The translations under genes were made by a program, and so were the position numbers. Positions 1 through 13,700 of a DNA stretch of 64,000 nt are shown here, piece by piece. The stretch covers positions 20,276,941-20,340,940 of the forward strand of contig CM043798.1 of assembly GCA_023974075.1 (NCBI GenBank). Direction: 5' to 3'. Source of the stretch: Chaenocephalus aceratus (Eukaryota; Chordata; Actinopteri; Perciformes; Channichthyidae). How positions within the stretch are numbered: position 1 is the stretch's first letter; each line of letters begins with the position of its first letter. The notes beneath the pieces were generated by a model. It did not search any database. It saw only the letters and a program-made list of their open reading frames with translations, and was not told the origin of the DNA.

Positions 1-202
1 ACTTTTTGCTCCTGAGGGCGGCAAGGTCTAAGAGAGCTAGAGAATCTCTGTAGGGTGACACAAGTCACAGGAGAGCCTCATATTGTATAATAGCTGTTGG
101 CAGCTGTTGAAATCAGCTTGCTAGCTTCATAGTCTATCCAGACTTTCCTCTGAGACAAGACACTAACTTGTTTCTCTTTCAATATCCTTCAAACTGTATA
201 TA

Positions 203-478
203 CACTGAACAAAAATATAAACGCAACACTTTTGTTTTTGCTCCCATTTTTCATGATATGAACTCAAAGATCTAAAACATTTTCTATATACACAAAATAA
301 CCATTTCTCTCAAATATTGTTCACAAATCTGAAAAAATCTATGATAGTGAGCACTTCTCCTTTGCCGAGATAATCCATCCCACCTCACAGGTGTGGCATA
401 TCAAGATGCTGATTAGACAGCAGGATTATTGCACAGGTGTGCCTTAGGCTGGCCACAATAAAAGACCACTCTGAAACG
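203..478 (+). mobile_element. Tc1/mariner-like element, 5' terminal part only
   Basis: A TA dinucleotide at 201-202 is followed by CACTGAACAAAAATATAAAC, the terminus of a very common fish Tc1-like family, and then by about 270 bp of its leader (CACAGGTGTGGCATATCAAG, GGCTGGCCACAATAAAAG). No transposase reading frame and no partner inverted repeat follow, so this is a truncated copy. The family assignment rests on remembered consensus sequence. Confidence 0.7.
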
Positions 479-592
479 TTTTATTTCCATACATATGAAA
501 CCATGGCATAAAACCAACCAGCCATTATTAAGAAACAGCTTACACAGCATCCAACTACAAAGAAGAGCGGGAGGATGCTTGGGAGGGGTGAG

Positions 593-594
<2 letters not shown>

Positions 595-644
<50 letters not shown>

Positions 645-653
645 GGGGGGGGG
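595..653. repeat. (TG)n microsatellite followed by a G run
   Basis: About 24 TG units run to 642 and are followed immediately by a run of about 12 G. This is a simple repeat with no associated gene signal. Confidence 0.95.
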
Positions 654-3600
654 TAAAGTATGAGCTGTCAACTTATTAAGACCTCATGTACAGTTTGAAT
701 GTGTTTTGGGATTGGTAGAATCAGCTTTGAGATGATTTATCATGGCAAGAACAATGTCTATTTTAAATGATTATCCCATTTCAGAATCAGACACAGGTTT
801 ATTGCAAGTAGGTTCATATACGAGACATTGTCCTTGGTGTATATGGTGCATACATTCCACACAGTCAAAGAAGACACATTGTAGGAAAAGGACCTAAAAA
901 CAGAGCAATTATAAAAAACTATTTTAAAGTACTTTATAAAATTCAAATATAGAGAAATATTTACATGAAAGATCCCAAAGAACTACGTACAGTATAATAT
1001 GACAAAATACTGAATTTAATACAAATTAAGTATATGCAGTATTGTTATGAAAAGTGGAAATATGTGAAGATATAAAAAGAGGCAGCTTTGTATATAAATG
1101 TGCAAAATTCGGAGGATTAACAGACAGTATGGAAATGAACATGATATTTGTTTGTATAGTCTGCATTAATGTATGCATAGAGTCTATGATGTAGCTGAGG
1201 GTAAGTGTCAGTTAAAAAGGCCTTGTTAATGTGGCCGGTTGCAGACGGGAAGAAAGTAATATAAGGACTGTTCTTGGGAACTTGTTATTGATAGTGTGAA
1301 CAAGAATCCAAAGTCAAAAGCAGTAAAATGTGATGATTCACATTAAAGTGACTCACACATTTCTCAGCTAATACATAACTCCTACTGATTCAAAATGACG
1401 TCTCAGGACTTCCTGAGCACAGGCAAAGCTGTCGGCTGCCAGTTTGCCCGTCCATACATTGAACAGAGTTGATCAGCGTGTGCTCGGGAAGCCTTATCAG
1501 AGTCTGTGCAGCTTGGCACTGACTAAATGAGAAACCCATTGCGACACCAAAGCTATTGGCAGAACAGTGAAGGAGAAATAGTACAGTAACATCCACTCCC
1601 CGCCTGCCTGTCTGTCTGCAAGCCTATCGTCTCAAACTGCACATCAGCACTCTCTCTCTATCTCTCTCTCTCTCTGGATCCTACTCTCTTTCCTTCTCAC
1701 AGAGAATCCCGTCAGTCTGAGGAGGAATATAACTTACAGGGACATGTAGAGTTGTGTAGCTACACCAGCTATAGTGATTGCCCTTGTTTCAAAAAGTTCT
1801 CATCTTAACCAAATAGTTGCTGGTTTTAAAAAAATGTACTTTATTATTGTTGATAATGCTGCTGATATTCTTTAAATAATTAGTGTTGTTAAAAAGCCAT
1901 CTGAGCCCCCAATTTATATATAGTGTCAAAGCACCTTTCTCTCCTATGAGCATTAACAATCACTCTGTAAGTGGCTTTGAATCATACCCGGCTGATTTAC
2001 TTAGGTATGCTGTTTGTTAAAAGGTTGCCTGAAAATATCGTTGCAAGACTCCTTTTTTGTTCCTCATTAGTTCTGATTAAGCACTTAATTAGCATTAAGT
2101 ACACTGCATGGAGGTTGTAATGGGTTAGTTTACGCTATATTGAGTTTTTTATTTTATTTTGAAAGTGGAATGCATGCCAAAAATCTGTGTTCTTCATTAC
2201 TGCTTTCAACTCATGGTATAGGATGTCCAAACGCTCATAAATAAGGCTTCATATTGGATGTTGGATATTGTTCACATATCACAGTGGCCTAAAGAGAGGC
2301 TGGCAAGAAAAAGCTGAGAGAGCTGTTTTCAAAGCAGCAAGCATCTAAAAAGTGAATCATTAGGACTAAAACATCAGCATCAATATTTATCTTTCTTAAA
2401 CAATTATATTCTCGAAGCGTTTATTTGCCTCTATTACGATTTAGTTACACGCAACTTGATGTATGTGTTGACTGGCCCTCACATTAAATACATGGGTGAG
2501 GAAAAGTGTATGCCTATAATATAGCTTGCTCTTTTTCAAAAGCGGAAAATGTTTTATATTCATTTCATATTTAAAAAAGAATAAGGTTACATTAATTCAC
2601 AGGAGTCTGTGTTAATTATTCTAATACTAAATCATACAAATATATATTTTGGTCAGGAACATGGCTAAAAAGTCATATTGGTATGCACACTCCTGAGTAT
2701 GCCCAACATTCTCAAAGAAAATAGTAATAGAACTGGAGACTGAAAAACATTCAGTCCCATCCACAGCATCCATTAACTTCATCCTCCCCGTACATTTTGA
2801 AAGCTTTTTCCTGCAGAAATGTACAAGGACAAAACCGCAGTCAATGCAATTCATAATTATTTTGTGCTCTAGATTTTTCCGGCTCAATAACAATATGTGG
2901 TTTCGCAATTGCAGTCGAGTCAAAACAGCAAATAACCGGCTCCTACCTGCATTGGTTTGGGCAGTAATAGAAACAGAAGACTGGCTAATGGAGACTCAAG
3001 TGGCCTTCAGAGTCATAAACTACATGATTACCTGTAGGACCCATAAAGCACATAATAACAGAGTTTGTTCAGTGCACTAGGGTCAATAATATCACAAAGA
3101 ATAATCAGACCCAGTATATAAATACATTTGTTCTTGTACACTCAGCCCTGATGAGGCGGAGTTTGCGATGGAAAATAATTACTAAGCCTGCACTCCCACT
3201 AATAGATTGAGACCGGGAACATGTTCGGGCGTTGATTACACTTTTAGCATCCATCTTCCTCCCTCCCCTACACCTGCAGTGTGAGTTACAGTACTCTCAA
3301 GGCCTTTCACTGCCCTGCAAGCTGCTGCCCGATGATCCCAGGAGTATACAGCTTTTAAATTGCCTGGGTGTGGGGACTGGAGGAGACAGCCGCCCCGGGC
3401 TATATGTGGCCTAACTGAGCCCAGTGATGACAGAGAAACCTGGACTAACATCCAACATCGCTCTGCCCAAACACACAGTGACCTTGTGGGGAAAGTTTCA
3501 GATTCACAGAGAAAATGCCCACAGAGAACCCCTCTGTGTGTTTTCAGTTCATTCAAAAACGGTGGCGGAGATACTGTGGCAGGGCCAGTTATTAATACTT

Positions 3601-3738
3601 TAACGACGCAAATTCCTTGACAAATGTTCCACTTATCAAATGACTAAAACCAATGACTTGCTAGGAACTTTCACAGGACCCTGGGGTAGTTGTCGCCTTA
3701 TCCCCAGTTGATAATCCAGCCTCAGATACATACATATA
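654..3738. other. Intronic/intergenic stretch, no gene seen
   Basis: AT-rich unique-looking sequence with scattered short frames but no recognisable protein. A short CT-rich microsatellite lies at about 1651-1676. I see nothing else I can name. Confidence 0.5.
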
Positions 3739-5186
3739 CAGTGGGGCAAAAAAGTATTTAGTCAGCCACCAATTGTGCAAGTTCTCCCACTTAAAAAGAG
3801 GAGAGAGGCCTGTAATTTTCATCCTAGGTACACTTCAACTACGAGAGACAGAATGGGGGGAAATAATCCAGGAAATCATATTGTAGGATTTTTAATGAAT
3901 TAATTGGTAAATTCCTCGGTACAATAAGTATTTGGTCACCTACAAACAAACAAGATTTCTGACTCTCACAGACCTGTAACTTCTTCTTTAAGAGTTTCCT
4001 CTGTCCTCCACTTGTTAACTGTATTAATGGCACCTGTTTGAACTCGTTATCAGTATAAAATACACCTGTCCACAACCTCAAACAGTCACACTAAAAACTC
4101 CACAATGGCCAAGACCAAAGAGCTGTCAAAGGACACCAGAAACAAAATTGTAGACCTGCACCAGGCTGGGAAGACTGAATCTGCAATAGGTAAGTAGCTT
4201 GGTGTGAAGAAATCAACTGTGGGAGCAATTATTAGAAGATGAAAGACATACAAGACCACTGATAATCTCCCTCGATCTGGGGCTCCACGCAAGATCTCAC
4301 CCTGTGGGGTCAAAATGATCACAAGAACGGTGAGTAAAAATCCCAGAACCACATGGGGGGACCTAGTCAATGACCTGCAGAGAGCTGGGACCAAAGTAAC
4401 AAAGGCTACCATCAGTAACACACTACGCCGCCAGGGACTCAAATCCTGCAGTGCCAGATGTGTCCCCCTGCTTAAGCCAGTACATGTCCAGGCCCGTCTG
4501 AAGTTTGCTAGAGAGCATTTAGATGATCCAGAAGAGTATTGGGAGAATGTCATATGGTCAGATGAAACCAAAATAGAACTTTTTGGTAAAAACTCAACTA
4601 GACGTATTTGGAGGAGAAAGAATGCTGAGTTGCATCCAAAGAACACCATACCTACTGTGAAACATGGGGGTGGAAACATCATGCTTTGGGGCTGTTTTTC
4701 TGCAAAGGGACCAGGACGACTGATCCATGTAAAGGAAAAAATGAATGGGGCCATGTATCGTGAGATTTTGAGTGACAACCTCCTTCCATCAGCAAGGGCA
4801 TTGAAGATGAAAGGTGGCTGGGTCTTTCAGCATGAAAATGATCACAAACACACCGCCCGGGCAACGAAGGAGTGGCTTCGTAAGAAGCATTTCAAGGTCC
4901 CGGAGTGGCCTAGCCAGTATCCAGATCAAAACCCCATAGAACATCTTTGGAGGGAGTTGAAGTTGCCCCAAAACATCACTGCTCTAGAGGAGATCTGCAT
5001 GGAGGAATGGGCCAAAATACCAGCAACAGTGTGTGAATGTGATTTTCTGGATTTTTTTTTTTTTTAATTCATTTTGTCTCTCATAGTTGAGGTGTACCTA
5101 GGATGAAAATGACAGGCCTCTCTCATCTTTTTAAGTGGGAGAACTTGCACAATTGGTAGCTGACTAAATACTTTTTTGCCCCACTG
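3739..5186 (+). mobile_element. Complete but inactive Tc1-like DNA transposon
   Basis: The element is 1448 bp, flanked by TA on both sides (3737-3738 and 5187-5188), and begins and ends with CAGTGGGGCAAAAAAGTATT in inverted orientation. The terminal repeats are roughly 120 bp and match with few differences (for example GTCAGCCACC against GTCAGCTACC). The inner copy of the repeat, ending in a T/A run near 5055, sits right after the transposase. Length, TA duplication and protein all fit the Tc1 family. The two ends have diverged only slightly, so the insertion is not very old, but the gene inside is broken. Confidence 0.95.
4105..5067 (+). pseudogene. Tc1-like transposase, two premature stops
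   Basis: The frame opens at 4105 with MAKTKELSKDTRNKIV, typical of the Tc1 N-terminal paired-like DNA-binding domain. It has in-frame stops at codon 31 (TAG after IGK) and codon 46 (TGA after IIRR), then stays open from about 4315 to 5067. The DDE domain shows WSDETK (first aspartate) and NPIEHLW (final glutamate). At the second catalytic site the usual DNDPKH reads ENDHKH, so the aspartate is glutamate and a conserved proline is histidine. The C-terminus runs into an F-rich tail in the terminal repeat. Stops plus the catalytic change make it non-functional. Confidence 0.93.
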
Positions 5187-5188
5187 TA

Positions 5189-5926
5189 CATGAATAATCA
5201 ATAAGGATTGAAGATCAGGATTCTGGGGGAGAGTCTGTTCTTTTTAGTCAGCTTCAATATTTATATCTTCCCTATTACCCCATCCTCAAGTACTTGCAAA
5301 TGAGACCAATTTAACATAAATCAGGACTCTGCCATCAGCAGATGACACAGCTAAAAAGTCACATTTTCAAAGCTACAAACCATGGTTTCGACATTAATAT
5401 TTGCTTGAGATATAACAGAATGTACTCATCAACATCAAGGATCTCAAAACATTTGCTAGACAATTTATGGATTGGGTAGTTCATGGGTTAAGATACAGCT
5501 ATGCATCCAAGAGGCCAGATTATGCTCATTTTCAGGTTCATATTTGTATTTTGTGCTGCCACTGTGTCATGTTTGGATGCTTCAATGTTCAACATGTGCT
5601 TTACATTTATCATACTGCCTGTGCTGCAGCACCTCTTGTCACCCTCTGTCTGAAACCAGAGCCCAGTCTGCTCTGATTGGTAAGAGATGTGTCGGAAATG
5701 TCACGCCCCTTAGCCTATTACCATAAATGTGTTTAAGCGCTAGCCAATAGACGAAAGAGTGTTACATTTCACCATTTTACTGAAGAAAGCAAAGGAGTCC
5801 AATCAAGGCGATTCAGGCAGGTTGAACTTCGGGATTTTAGCCTTTGCAGACCATTAACATGCACAACAACCTATTTAACACACTACAGGAAAGGGAAACC
5901 CCAAAAAAGTGTAATAGGGCATCTTT
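5189..5926. other. No gene seen
   Basis: AT-rich sequence between two mobile elements. Short overlapping frames at 5467-5726 do not resemble any protein known to me and lack signs of coding. Confidence 0.4.
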
Positions 5927-7087
5927 AACCTATTAAACCTCAACCTGTTTTTTTGTTCCGACACTGTGTCTCAGGGGATCTTAATATTTAAGAACCTATT
6001 AATGTGTTATACCAGATTAACGGAAATAATCTCAGCAAACTGACGATACAAACCATTTTTACCAAAACAAAACACAAGTCTCATAAGAAGCATCTAAATG
6101 ACCCCTTAGCAAAATATGCTAACGGACATTGGCACAGAACTCAAGATAAAAGTACCCTTATTACTTATCGTAGCTACACATACAAGATATCCGATTAAAG
6201 CTGAGGTTCCACAGATTATTTAGCTATATAGTATCATCACTGAGTGATCCGATCTCGCGACAGGGGAAGCAAACACAGACATCACAACATGTACCTTTAC
6301 GGAGCTTCTAGGGAGATCGTCTCACCGTAGCTGTCAATCTGATCAAAAGACGTGTTCAATGGCATTAAAACGAGAAAAAACGCGGCTGAATCGGTTAATC
6401 CATAGGTTTTTAACATCTCTGTATAAAACAAATATTTCATTTATAATCCATAATTCCATTTGTATGTAAAAATCGCAGAGCAAACGTTAGCTGCTAATGG
6501 TAGCCACCAGAGTGGCTGCTGCTTCCGGTCTTGGCTATGCAGCAGTCTATCACACACACATTACCAAATAAGGACTAGTTGGGAGTTCCCCTTGATTCCA
6601 TTGGCTCTGATGGTCAGAAAGAGATGTCACATGTCAAAATCCAGCAAGGGGGGCTAGAGATATGGAAAATCCACCCAAATGGCCCCAGAAGAGGTATTTC
6701 TTTGCTAAATCTGTCTAAAAAGGTCAAATATTACTTGTTTTGCATCAATCTTGATACAGGGTACTTATTATATGTTGTACTTTGGATTCCTAAAGCTTTT
6801 AGTCTACTAACCCATCATCCAAGGTTAGTTTTCACTATAAGTACAAAATATCTTTTGGACGGACACTATAATTTACAGTTTTTTACCATGTTCAATCTGA
6901 ATTTTCTTTAAAATAAAAAACATCTATATTTATTCTGACTTTTCTACATCCAACTCACAGGTTTATCATTACTTTGAGAAAAAAGATTATTAATTTAACC
7001 CTTTTAGAAGGGAAGATATGGTCATTTGTTCTGGGAATGTCATTTTCGAGCCTGAAACCTGAAAAACAGGCTCAGGGTTTAACAGGT
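5927..7087 (+). mobile_element. Non-autonomous inverted-terminal-repeat element, copy 1
   Basis: The left end reads AACCTATTAAACCTCAACCT and the right end reads TTTAACAGGT, which inverts to ACCTGTTAAACCCTGAGCCT. The ends are therefore imperfect inverted repeats of about 25 bp. The right ~430 bp (6660-7087) matches 49497-49915 in opposite orientation with many long identical blocks. The middle (about 6240-6560) has no counterpart in that second copy. No transposase is present. Frames inside both copies give similar peptides only because the DNA is the same repeat. No clear target duplication was found, and I cannot name the superfamily. Confidence 0.65.
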
Positions 7088-7089
7088 AG

Positions 7090-7775
7090 GCTACAGGAAA
7101 CGGTTCCATAGAAGTCTAAAGGTCAATCTGACAACAAATAACTGACACAGACGGACCCCGACTGTTGTGTTGCCTCACGTCTCTGCGTTTTGGCCATGTG
7201 TCGCACTGGAACACACCGCAAAGACTTCAGCCGACGGCCAAGAAGCACGTACGAACTGCGCATGCGTCAGTGGCAATAACTCTCCTTACCAGCAGGTGGC
7301 GGTAGTGTGTATTCGTCATTCAAAAGAGGCAACAACCGGAAGACAGACTGCGTGATAACCGAGAGAAGAAGAACAGACAAACATGTTGATATAAACAAAC
7401 AACAAATAGCGTTTGCGTTCCATTTTCACTCTACCACAAGAAGCTCATTGGGCTTTCCCGAACCTGTGTCGAGAGCTGGAGTTAAATGAAATCTCATATT
7501 TGCCTTCTTAATAGTTTGTTTGGGTCTCTCACTTCCGTTTCGCTTCTCATGCACTGATTCGCTAGCTGAACAGCCAATCACAGTGATTTCTTTTGCCGAC
7601 TGCCTTTGGCCGACTGTTGAATCGGCGGGTTTTCGGCCGAAAAGGTGTCGGGACGGCTGAAAAGACCCGACGGTGCGGGACATACCAATCTGAGTAGGGC
7701 GTCAGGCCAACGCTCATCGTCGGCCTGATGCCCACCGACGCCGATAATCGGCCTGGTGTGTCCGTGCCTTAAGGA
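7090..7775. mobile_element. GC-rich transposon-like block, boundaries uncertain
   Basis: This block is far more GC-rich than its surroundings. It is full of CGGCCGA-type palindromic pieces, for example GGCGTCAGGCC paired with GGCCTGATGCC near 7698-7732. The right side ends GGCCTGGTGTGTCCGTGCCTTA, resembling a terminus of fish MITEs. A weakly similar stretch (CACAGACGGACCCCGAC) lies at about 7145. It may be a PIF/Harbinger-like non-autonomous element. The left end is unproven. Confidence 0.35.
7289..7305 (+). promoter_or_regulatory. CTCF-like motif
   Basis: CCAGCAGGTGGCGGTAG closely fits the core CTCF consensus as I remember it. It lies inside the GC-rich transposon-like block, so it may be repeat-borne. 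Binding is not shown by sequence alone. Confidence 0.35.
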
Positions 7776-10700
7776 TAACTGGAACAAACTGTTGCAGCAA
7801 GGAAAAAGTAGAAACTCTTCAAATGATTATCACTTGATAAATAACAGCATCCTTGCAGTTTCTTTAAAAATGGTAAACTAGTTGGCAGTTGTGAGTTTTT
7901 TTTCCCACTTGATAAACAACAAAAAAGGAACAAGAGGAAGACAGGGATTTACGCTGAGAACACGGCTTTTATTCTTTTTCCTCAGTCAAAGGGAAGGAGA
8001 TTCATCCCTTGTATCTGCATTTTATCTTTCATCTAAATTATGTCTGGGAACGGATGCCTCAAGAAGACTCTTCATCTCTCATTCTTTATTTTGTTCTCTA
8101 TAGGTCACAACTGTGCTTCAGTGGCATAAGGCTGAAGTATTTTCTGTGGGAGTCTCTTTTGACAGAAGATTATTTTTCATCGCATTAAAGTAGCAGCTGC
8201 AACATCTAACTACATATCAACCGATGCTGAAAGTGCAACTAACTGTGAACACTAAAGTGCTATATCATTCATGCGTTGAGTTTACTGGATTCTTTTTTAG
8301 ATGTTTTTTGTCAAAGCGAGGGAAGCTTTGAAAAGTAGGGGGGGGGGTTATGGAAGATTTTCCTGCAAGAGGTGGCCACATAGCAGAACAAAATGCCTTA
8401 TACACTGAGTGTGTGACTTGTATTTGATTTACCATATTTAAAATCTGGCAATGCATGAAAGGTGAATTACATATACTCTGGTGTCTTTACAATCATGCAA
8501 TAGCCATGATATCTTATAGTTTCCATTAAACAAAGCAAAAATAGGGAGGTCATTTAACGTTGATGACAGCCCTCAATTATTATGAGTATGTTTTTCTTAC
8601 AGCTAATGATAGACAATGCAATACATTGATAATTTCTTTCCCTCACAATAATTACAGTACAGTCATTTACTTGTTGGTACACACAGGTTAAGATACGATG
8701 TCCATTTCTTTCATTCTGTCAGTTTATTTATAGGTCATTGGGGACGGCTGATTGCACCATCATTTGAGAAGTGTTGGAAATGTTATGTTCTCATAGTATC
8801 TTATGCAAACTCATTGTTTAAAGTCTTGAAACTTCCAAAATCTTGTGACTTACTGTTCTGACTAAATTGTTTCCCTTAGCAAATTTTCCTTGTAAAGAAA
8901 ATGAATAAATCAAACAGAACCAGAAGTCAAAATGCAGTTGATTGCACTGCATAACAAATGGCTTGCCCCAGGGTACATTGACAGCAGTGGACTGATATTG
9001 ACTCATTTGAGGTTTACAACTGGAAACCTTTTCTGCCAGCAGGTAGAACTAGTAGCAGAGCAGGCCATTATTCACACAAGAGAACTAATGAAGGGGAAAA
9101 TTAACACAACACAAACACATTTATTTCTGTGTCCCCTGCCTGGTTTCCATAGACATGGCTTTCCTATTTGCATCTTGCCTCCTCAGTTCATATCTGGGTC
9201 ACACACATCTGCCACCTTGTCAAACCAAAGGTAAAAGACAAACAAAACAACTTTGATAATAAGTTATCTTGACTTTTCTGCCACTTTAATATTAACAGAA
9301 ATAATCCCAGTAGATCAAATATATTAATCATGTGGCTTGGCAGTAAACCATATTTCAACTCCTTCAAAAATGGTCTTTTGGTCTGTGGTATTTCATTCTT
9401 TATTCCCCATTCAACCCTTTCCTAACAGTGCTCTTTATAAATGCATACAGAACCCCTATAAGGGATGAAGGGTTTTCCAACATATCAATTTCATAACAGG
9501 GGGAGCGAGTCCTTCAGTCAGCAGCTTGTCAACTGGAATGACATGTTTCAAAGCACTGGATATAAAGCTATTTAAATACCCATTGGCTTTCTGCCCCTCT
9601 CAGGATCCTGGGCCTAGACTCCATTTCCCTCCCCTCACGCCAAAGACTGTCACTCACACACAAACATTCAAGACGAGCTGTCTTGGAGCTCCAATGTGTT
9701 TATTCCATTGCATGCCATGCCATTCTCATATGAATTGCTACTCTGTTACAGTGATGAAGTGTTTGTTTTCCTTCTCATACACCTCAGAATATATGATAAG
9801 ATATTTGAGACAGAGGAACAGACTGAGAGAGTATGTAAAATTTTGTTCTTAATGTTCTTTGTTCTTCATGTTCACTGCTGCTGCGACATTCTTACTGTAT
9901 CAGAAGGATATTTGAAAAAAATGTCCTTTCTATATGCAGGCTTTTCACACTCATTAGTACAAAAATAAAAAAGTATTAACAAATAGCTCAAGGGGAGAAT
10001 TAAGTGGCAGGGTATATTTAAAATATGGGGAAGCAGTAGAGCAGATTTAGGCTAGTCGGTCACATGTATGGAGTAACACTGTACCCTGGAGAACTGCTGC
10101 TTGTAGCAGTGACTAATTTGAGAGCATTAGGGAAACACAGTTCAGCACTGTACCTTCTTTAATTACAAACGCCATGTGCAAGATGAAAGAGGTTGGCTTA
10201 GCGCAATATTTCTAATGTCAAAAGAGCAATGTTAATGAGACAATTTCACTTATGTTGCAGTTTACATTGCATAGCTTCGGTCGGACAAAACAAGCAGGTT
10301 TGATAGATGGATTTATAATGTAAATAATAATAATAATATGCAGCATCATGTTACTTTTACTGTAACATTTTCCTTCCCTTACTTCCTATATCCTTCAGTT
10401 CTCCCATCCATCCTTTCCTTATTTTTCTTTTTTCCATGCTTACATAATGCTTTCCTTTTCTGAAAGTCAGACAAATACAACCCAACACTTTTTTACAATA
10501 ACTACCTTGACTTTGGATGACTTTGTATATTTTGTTATCTACTTCGATGTTTACTTTTACTTAATCAAAACTTTAAATATAGGGAATTGTCTTGTAATGG
10601 GTTTTTTTCACCATGGTATTCCTTCTTAAGTACAGTATCTGAGTACTCTCTCTACAACCATGTGCAGGATTTAGTCATGTAGTTATTAAGGTGTTTAATT

Positions 10701-13700
10701 TAGGGAATTATACCCGACTCTCAGTGAACCTACAGGCAGAGAGAAACTATGAAAAGAGGTCTCAGTGAAGTGGTCACGGGCACGTTGGCACCTACAGTGA
10801 CTCACACTGCAGCAGCGTTGTATTTGAAGTTGCTTTAGTGTCCATATACAGATGCATGATGTGCATGTACTGTACAGCACATTCCTGTGTCTCGGGAGTT
10901 TAGCATCATCTGAAATAATTAATCGACAGGGAGCAATTAATGAATAATGAAGAGGGAAAATCTAAGCAATTAGTATTCCAAACAGTGGATTAACTGCCAT
11001 CGTCTCGGGTGGAAGACACAAGTATATCAACAAGTATGTGTTCACAGGACTCAATGAGGTGGGTATGACCTGCCATATAAGGCTGTGCACACACAGTACT
11101 TGTTATATGGTAAAAAACATCACATGTGGCATCAACACCTTCACCATCACAAATTATTAAATCATAGTGGGTTTTCTTTCTCATTTTGTTCTGAGTATAT
11201 ATTCTGAAGGCCATTATTTCATAGTGACATAGAGAGAACAGGTTATGTTGTTATTTGTTTGCCTATTAATTAACACAATTGAAAGGTCTTCAGCAAAGGC
11301 CTCAGCAGCATCCTTCTTCATCATAGATTTTTATTAAATACCCAAAACTTCATTAAAGCGCTAAACTGGATTTGATCTAATTCCCACTGTATTGTACACA
11401 ATAAGACATTAATAGATTATGTTAATCCAAGACTCCATCCAACACTAATCAAATTAGAGTTTTCATTTTACAAGATTTAGTTTCAGGTGCCCATAAAAGC
11501 TACTTATCTCAGTTTAGTATTTATGATGTTTTTGCTCAAAAAATACGTTGTTCATTTGTCATGCTGTCAATTGAATTAACTGATTAGTTAAATGATGCTA
11601 CTTTGTGTTAATGCATATCTTACTCTGTACAGATGTACTGAGTTATATCCCAATGTTGTGTGAGGTTTCCATTATATATGAAAGGGCTATGCATAGAGTG
11701 CCAGGCATTTTAGTATGCTACAGTAGATTAAATCAAAGAAGTAAAATTCACAGTTGGACAGACTTAATATTTTAAGATTAGAGTAAAACACTTGTTAGAT
11801 GAGGGAAATGAGGAAATGAGAAAAAAAACGTTGAGTTCAAGAAACGTGAGAAAATCGTATTTCCTAAGATCACTAAAAATCTTGCTGACACGAGTTAAAA
11901 CCTAATTGGAAGACTTCTGCCTACCGAAACACATTTTACATGAGATGTGAAGTCAAATGTGTAATTTAGTTGCATATCAATTTAGGTTCCTGCTGAGAAG
12001 CCTCTCATCCGTCTAAATGAGTGGATTTGTCGACAGTGGTAGCTAAAGGAGGGAACAGTAACAACACTGTAGAATATGTACTTCACTCTTGCCTCATTAG
12101 AAATGACAGACACAGGTGTCTTACACACACAGACACACACAGCCAGGGCTGAGATCAAGAGGAGGCAATATTGCCAGTGCCAGGAAACAGGTGTTCCAGG
12201 ACAAGAAAGGTTAGATCTGGAAAACCAATCGGTGACCACATGTGACTTACATGTAAACTAGCCCTTTTCTTATCAATAAACATGAGATTCCCGGCTGTGA
12301 TCTCAGGGATGTTAGGAAGAACTAGGGTACATGTTATCATTTCTAATCTCCATCATCCTCTGACAATTATTCAGACTCCACTCAGCCATTTCATATTTTG
12401 AATTTCTCTCCGCGCACTCTCCAAGGAATAATAGCTGCCACAGGAAATTATGCGTTTGATTGCATTTTTCTGCAGCGTTTTGTTTGCAATGAATACAAGA
12501 ACTGGTTGCTGGAGTGAGCAGATAGAGTCATGATGGTAAGAATGACAAAGAGAAAGAGTGTCAAGCACCACAAACAGAGAAAAGAACACAGTGTCAAGTT
12601 CAGTGCAATGTTGTGGCAATTGTGGGTCAATACTAACCTATTTTAAAATGTACTGTAAAGCGTTTTGACTAATATGTATTATTTTTAATGACATCTGAAG
12701 TTAGAAATAACAAACTCAGGTTTGAATGTAAAGTGACTTCTGATAGAATAGTAATCTTGATAGTGGTCTGTAAAACATGCAAATATATAGTTCTATCATG
12801 GGTTTGCATGGAGGGGTTTATACCTTTTGATAGTTATATGCATTTGGAGACGTTAAGCGACAGGGGGAAAACAAAGTCTTTGTCTGTATAAACTATTGTC
12901 AGCTGTGATCTTAAAAAAAAGTATAACAATCTCCAACAATCTGTCATGGTTGAAAGTAATTTGCATAGGAAGTTGATTGAACTCCACTAACATCTACTGT
13001 TAAACTGTACTGTAAAACTAGAATAAATAGACTGGTGGATGCTATTCAACAAGATTTAAAGGCTTCATTTTCATATGCACCATTTAAAGTGTAGTGTGAA
13101 TCTTAAAATCATGGTTTAACCAACATGTCATCATGGCAACAACCTGCATTGATCTGCCAAATCTCAACACCCTCCAAAGTTTACTTACATTAAAACTGCA
13201 TCAACAAAAAAAATCTTCCACCATCAGAACACAATTAAATGTCGTCATTGTCAAGAGTCCCTGGGGCCCTCATTTTACTTCCAACAAGCCTTAAAAGACT
13301 ACACCTGTGTTTTAGCTCATTGACTTCAAATGACCTATATTTCATATTACCTTTGGTTATTTTTTTAAAGTATACCAGTCGTTTTTAGATTGATTTCCAT
13401 ACCTTGCAGGTAGCTATTTGTTTCAGTACATTGCAGTATGAAAATCACCTTGTAGAAACTATTTTCTTTTCAAAGTGACATAGTCATTGTCTAGTAATGC
13501 TCCAGCAAGTAGGAACTGTTTTAAAACGCATCAATGATGCATTCAAGGACACAGGTAAACTGCCAACTGAAGAATCAAACATATAAGACAAACTACAACA
13601 TTGTTTTCTCTTCTGCTGCACTCTCTTAAGGCAAATTAAAAGTGTCCTTGAATGCATCAACAAGGGCAGTTTGTTCACAACAGGATCAAGGACTGGACCT

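Noticed and set aside
3236..3620. Opposed frames near 3.2-3.6 kb as an exon
   Set aside because: No splice sites with consensus, no domain, and overlapping frames on both strands.
4086..4778. 230-codon minus-strand frame
   Set aside because: Shadow of the Tc1 transposase on the other strand.
6579..6911. Similar peptides at 6579-6911 and 49673-49945 as a possible gene pair
   Set aside because: The similarity is at DNA level with indels and comes from two copies of one noncoding repeat.
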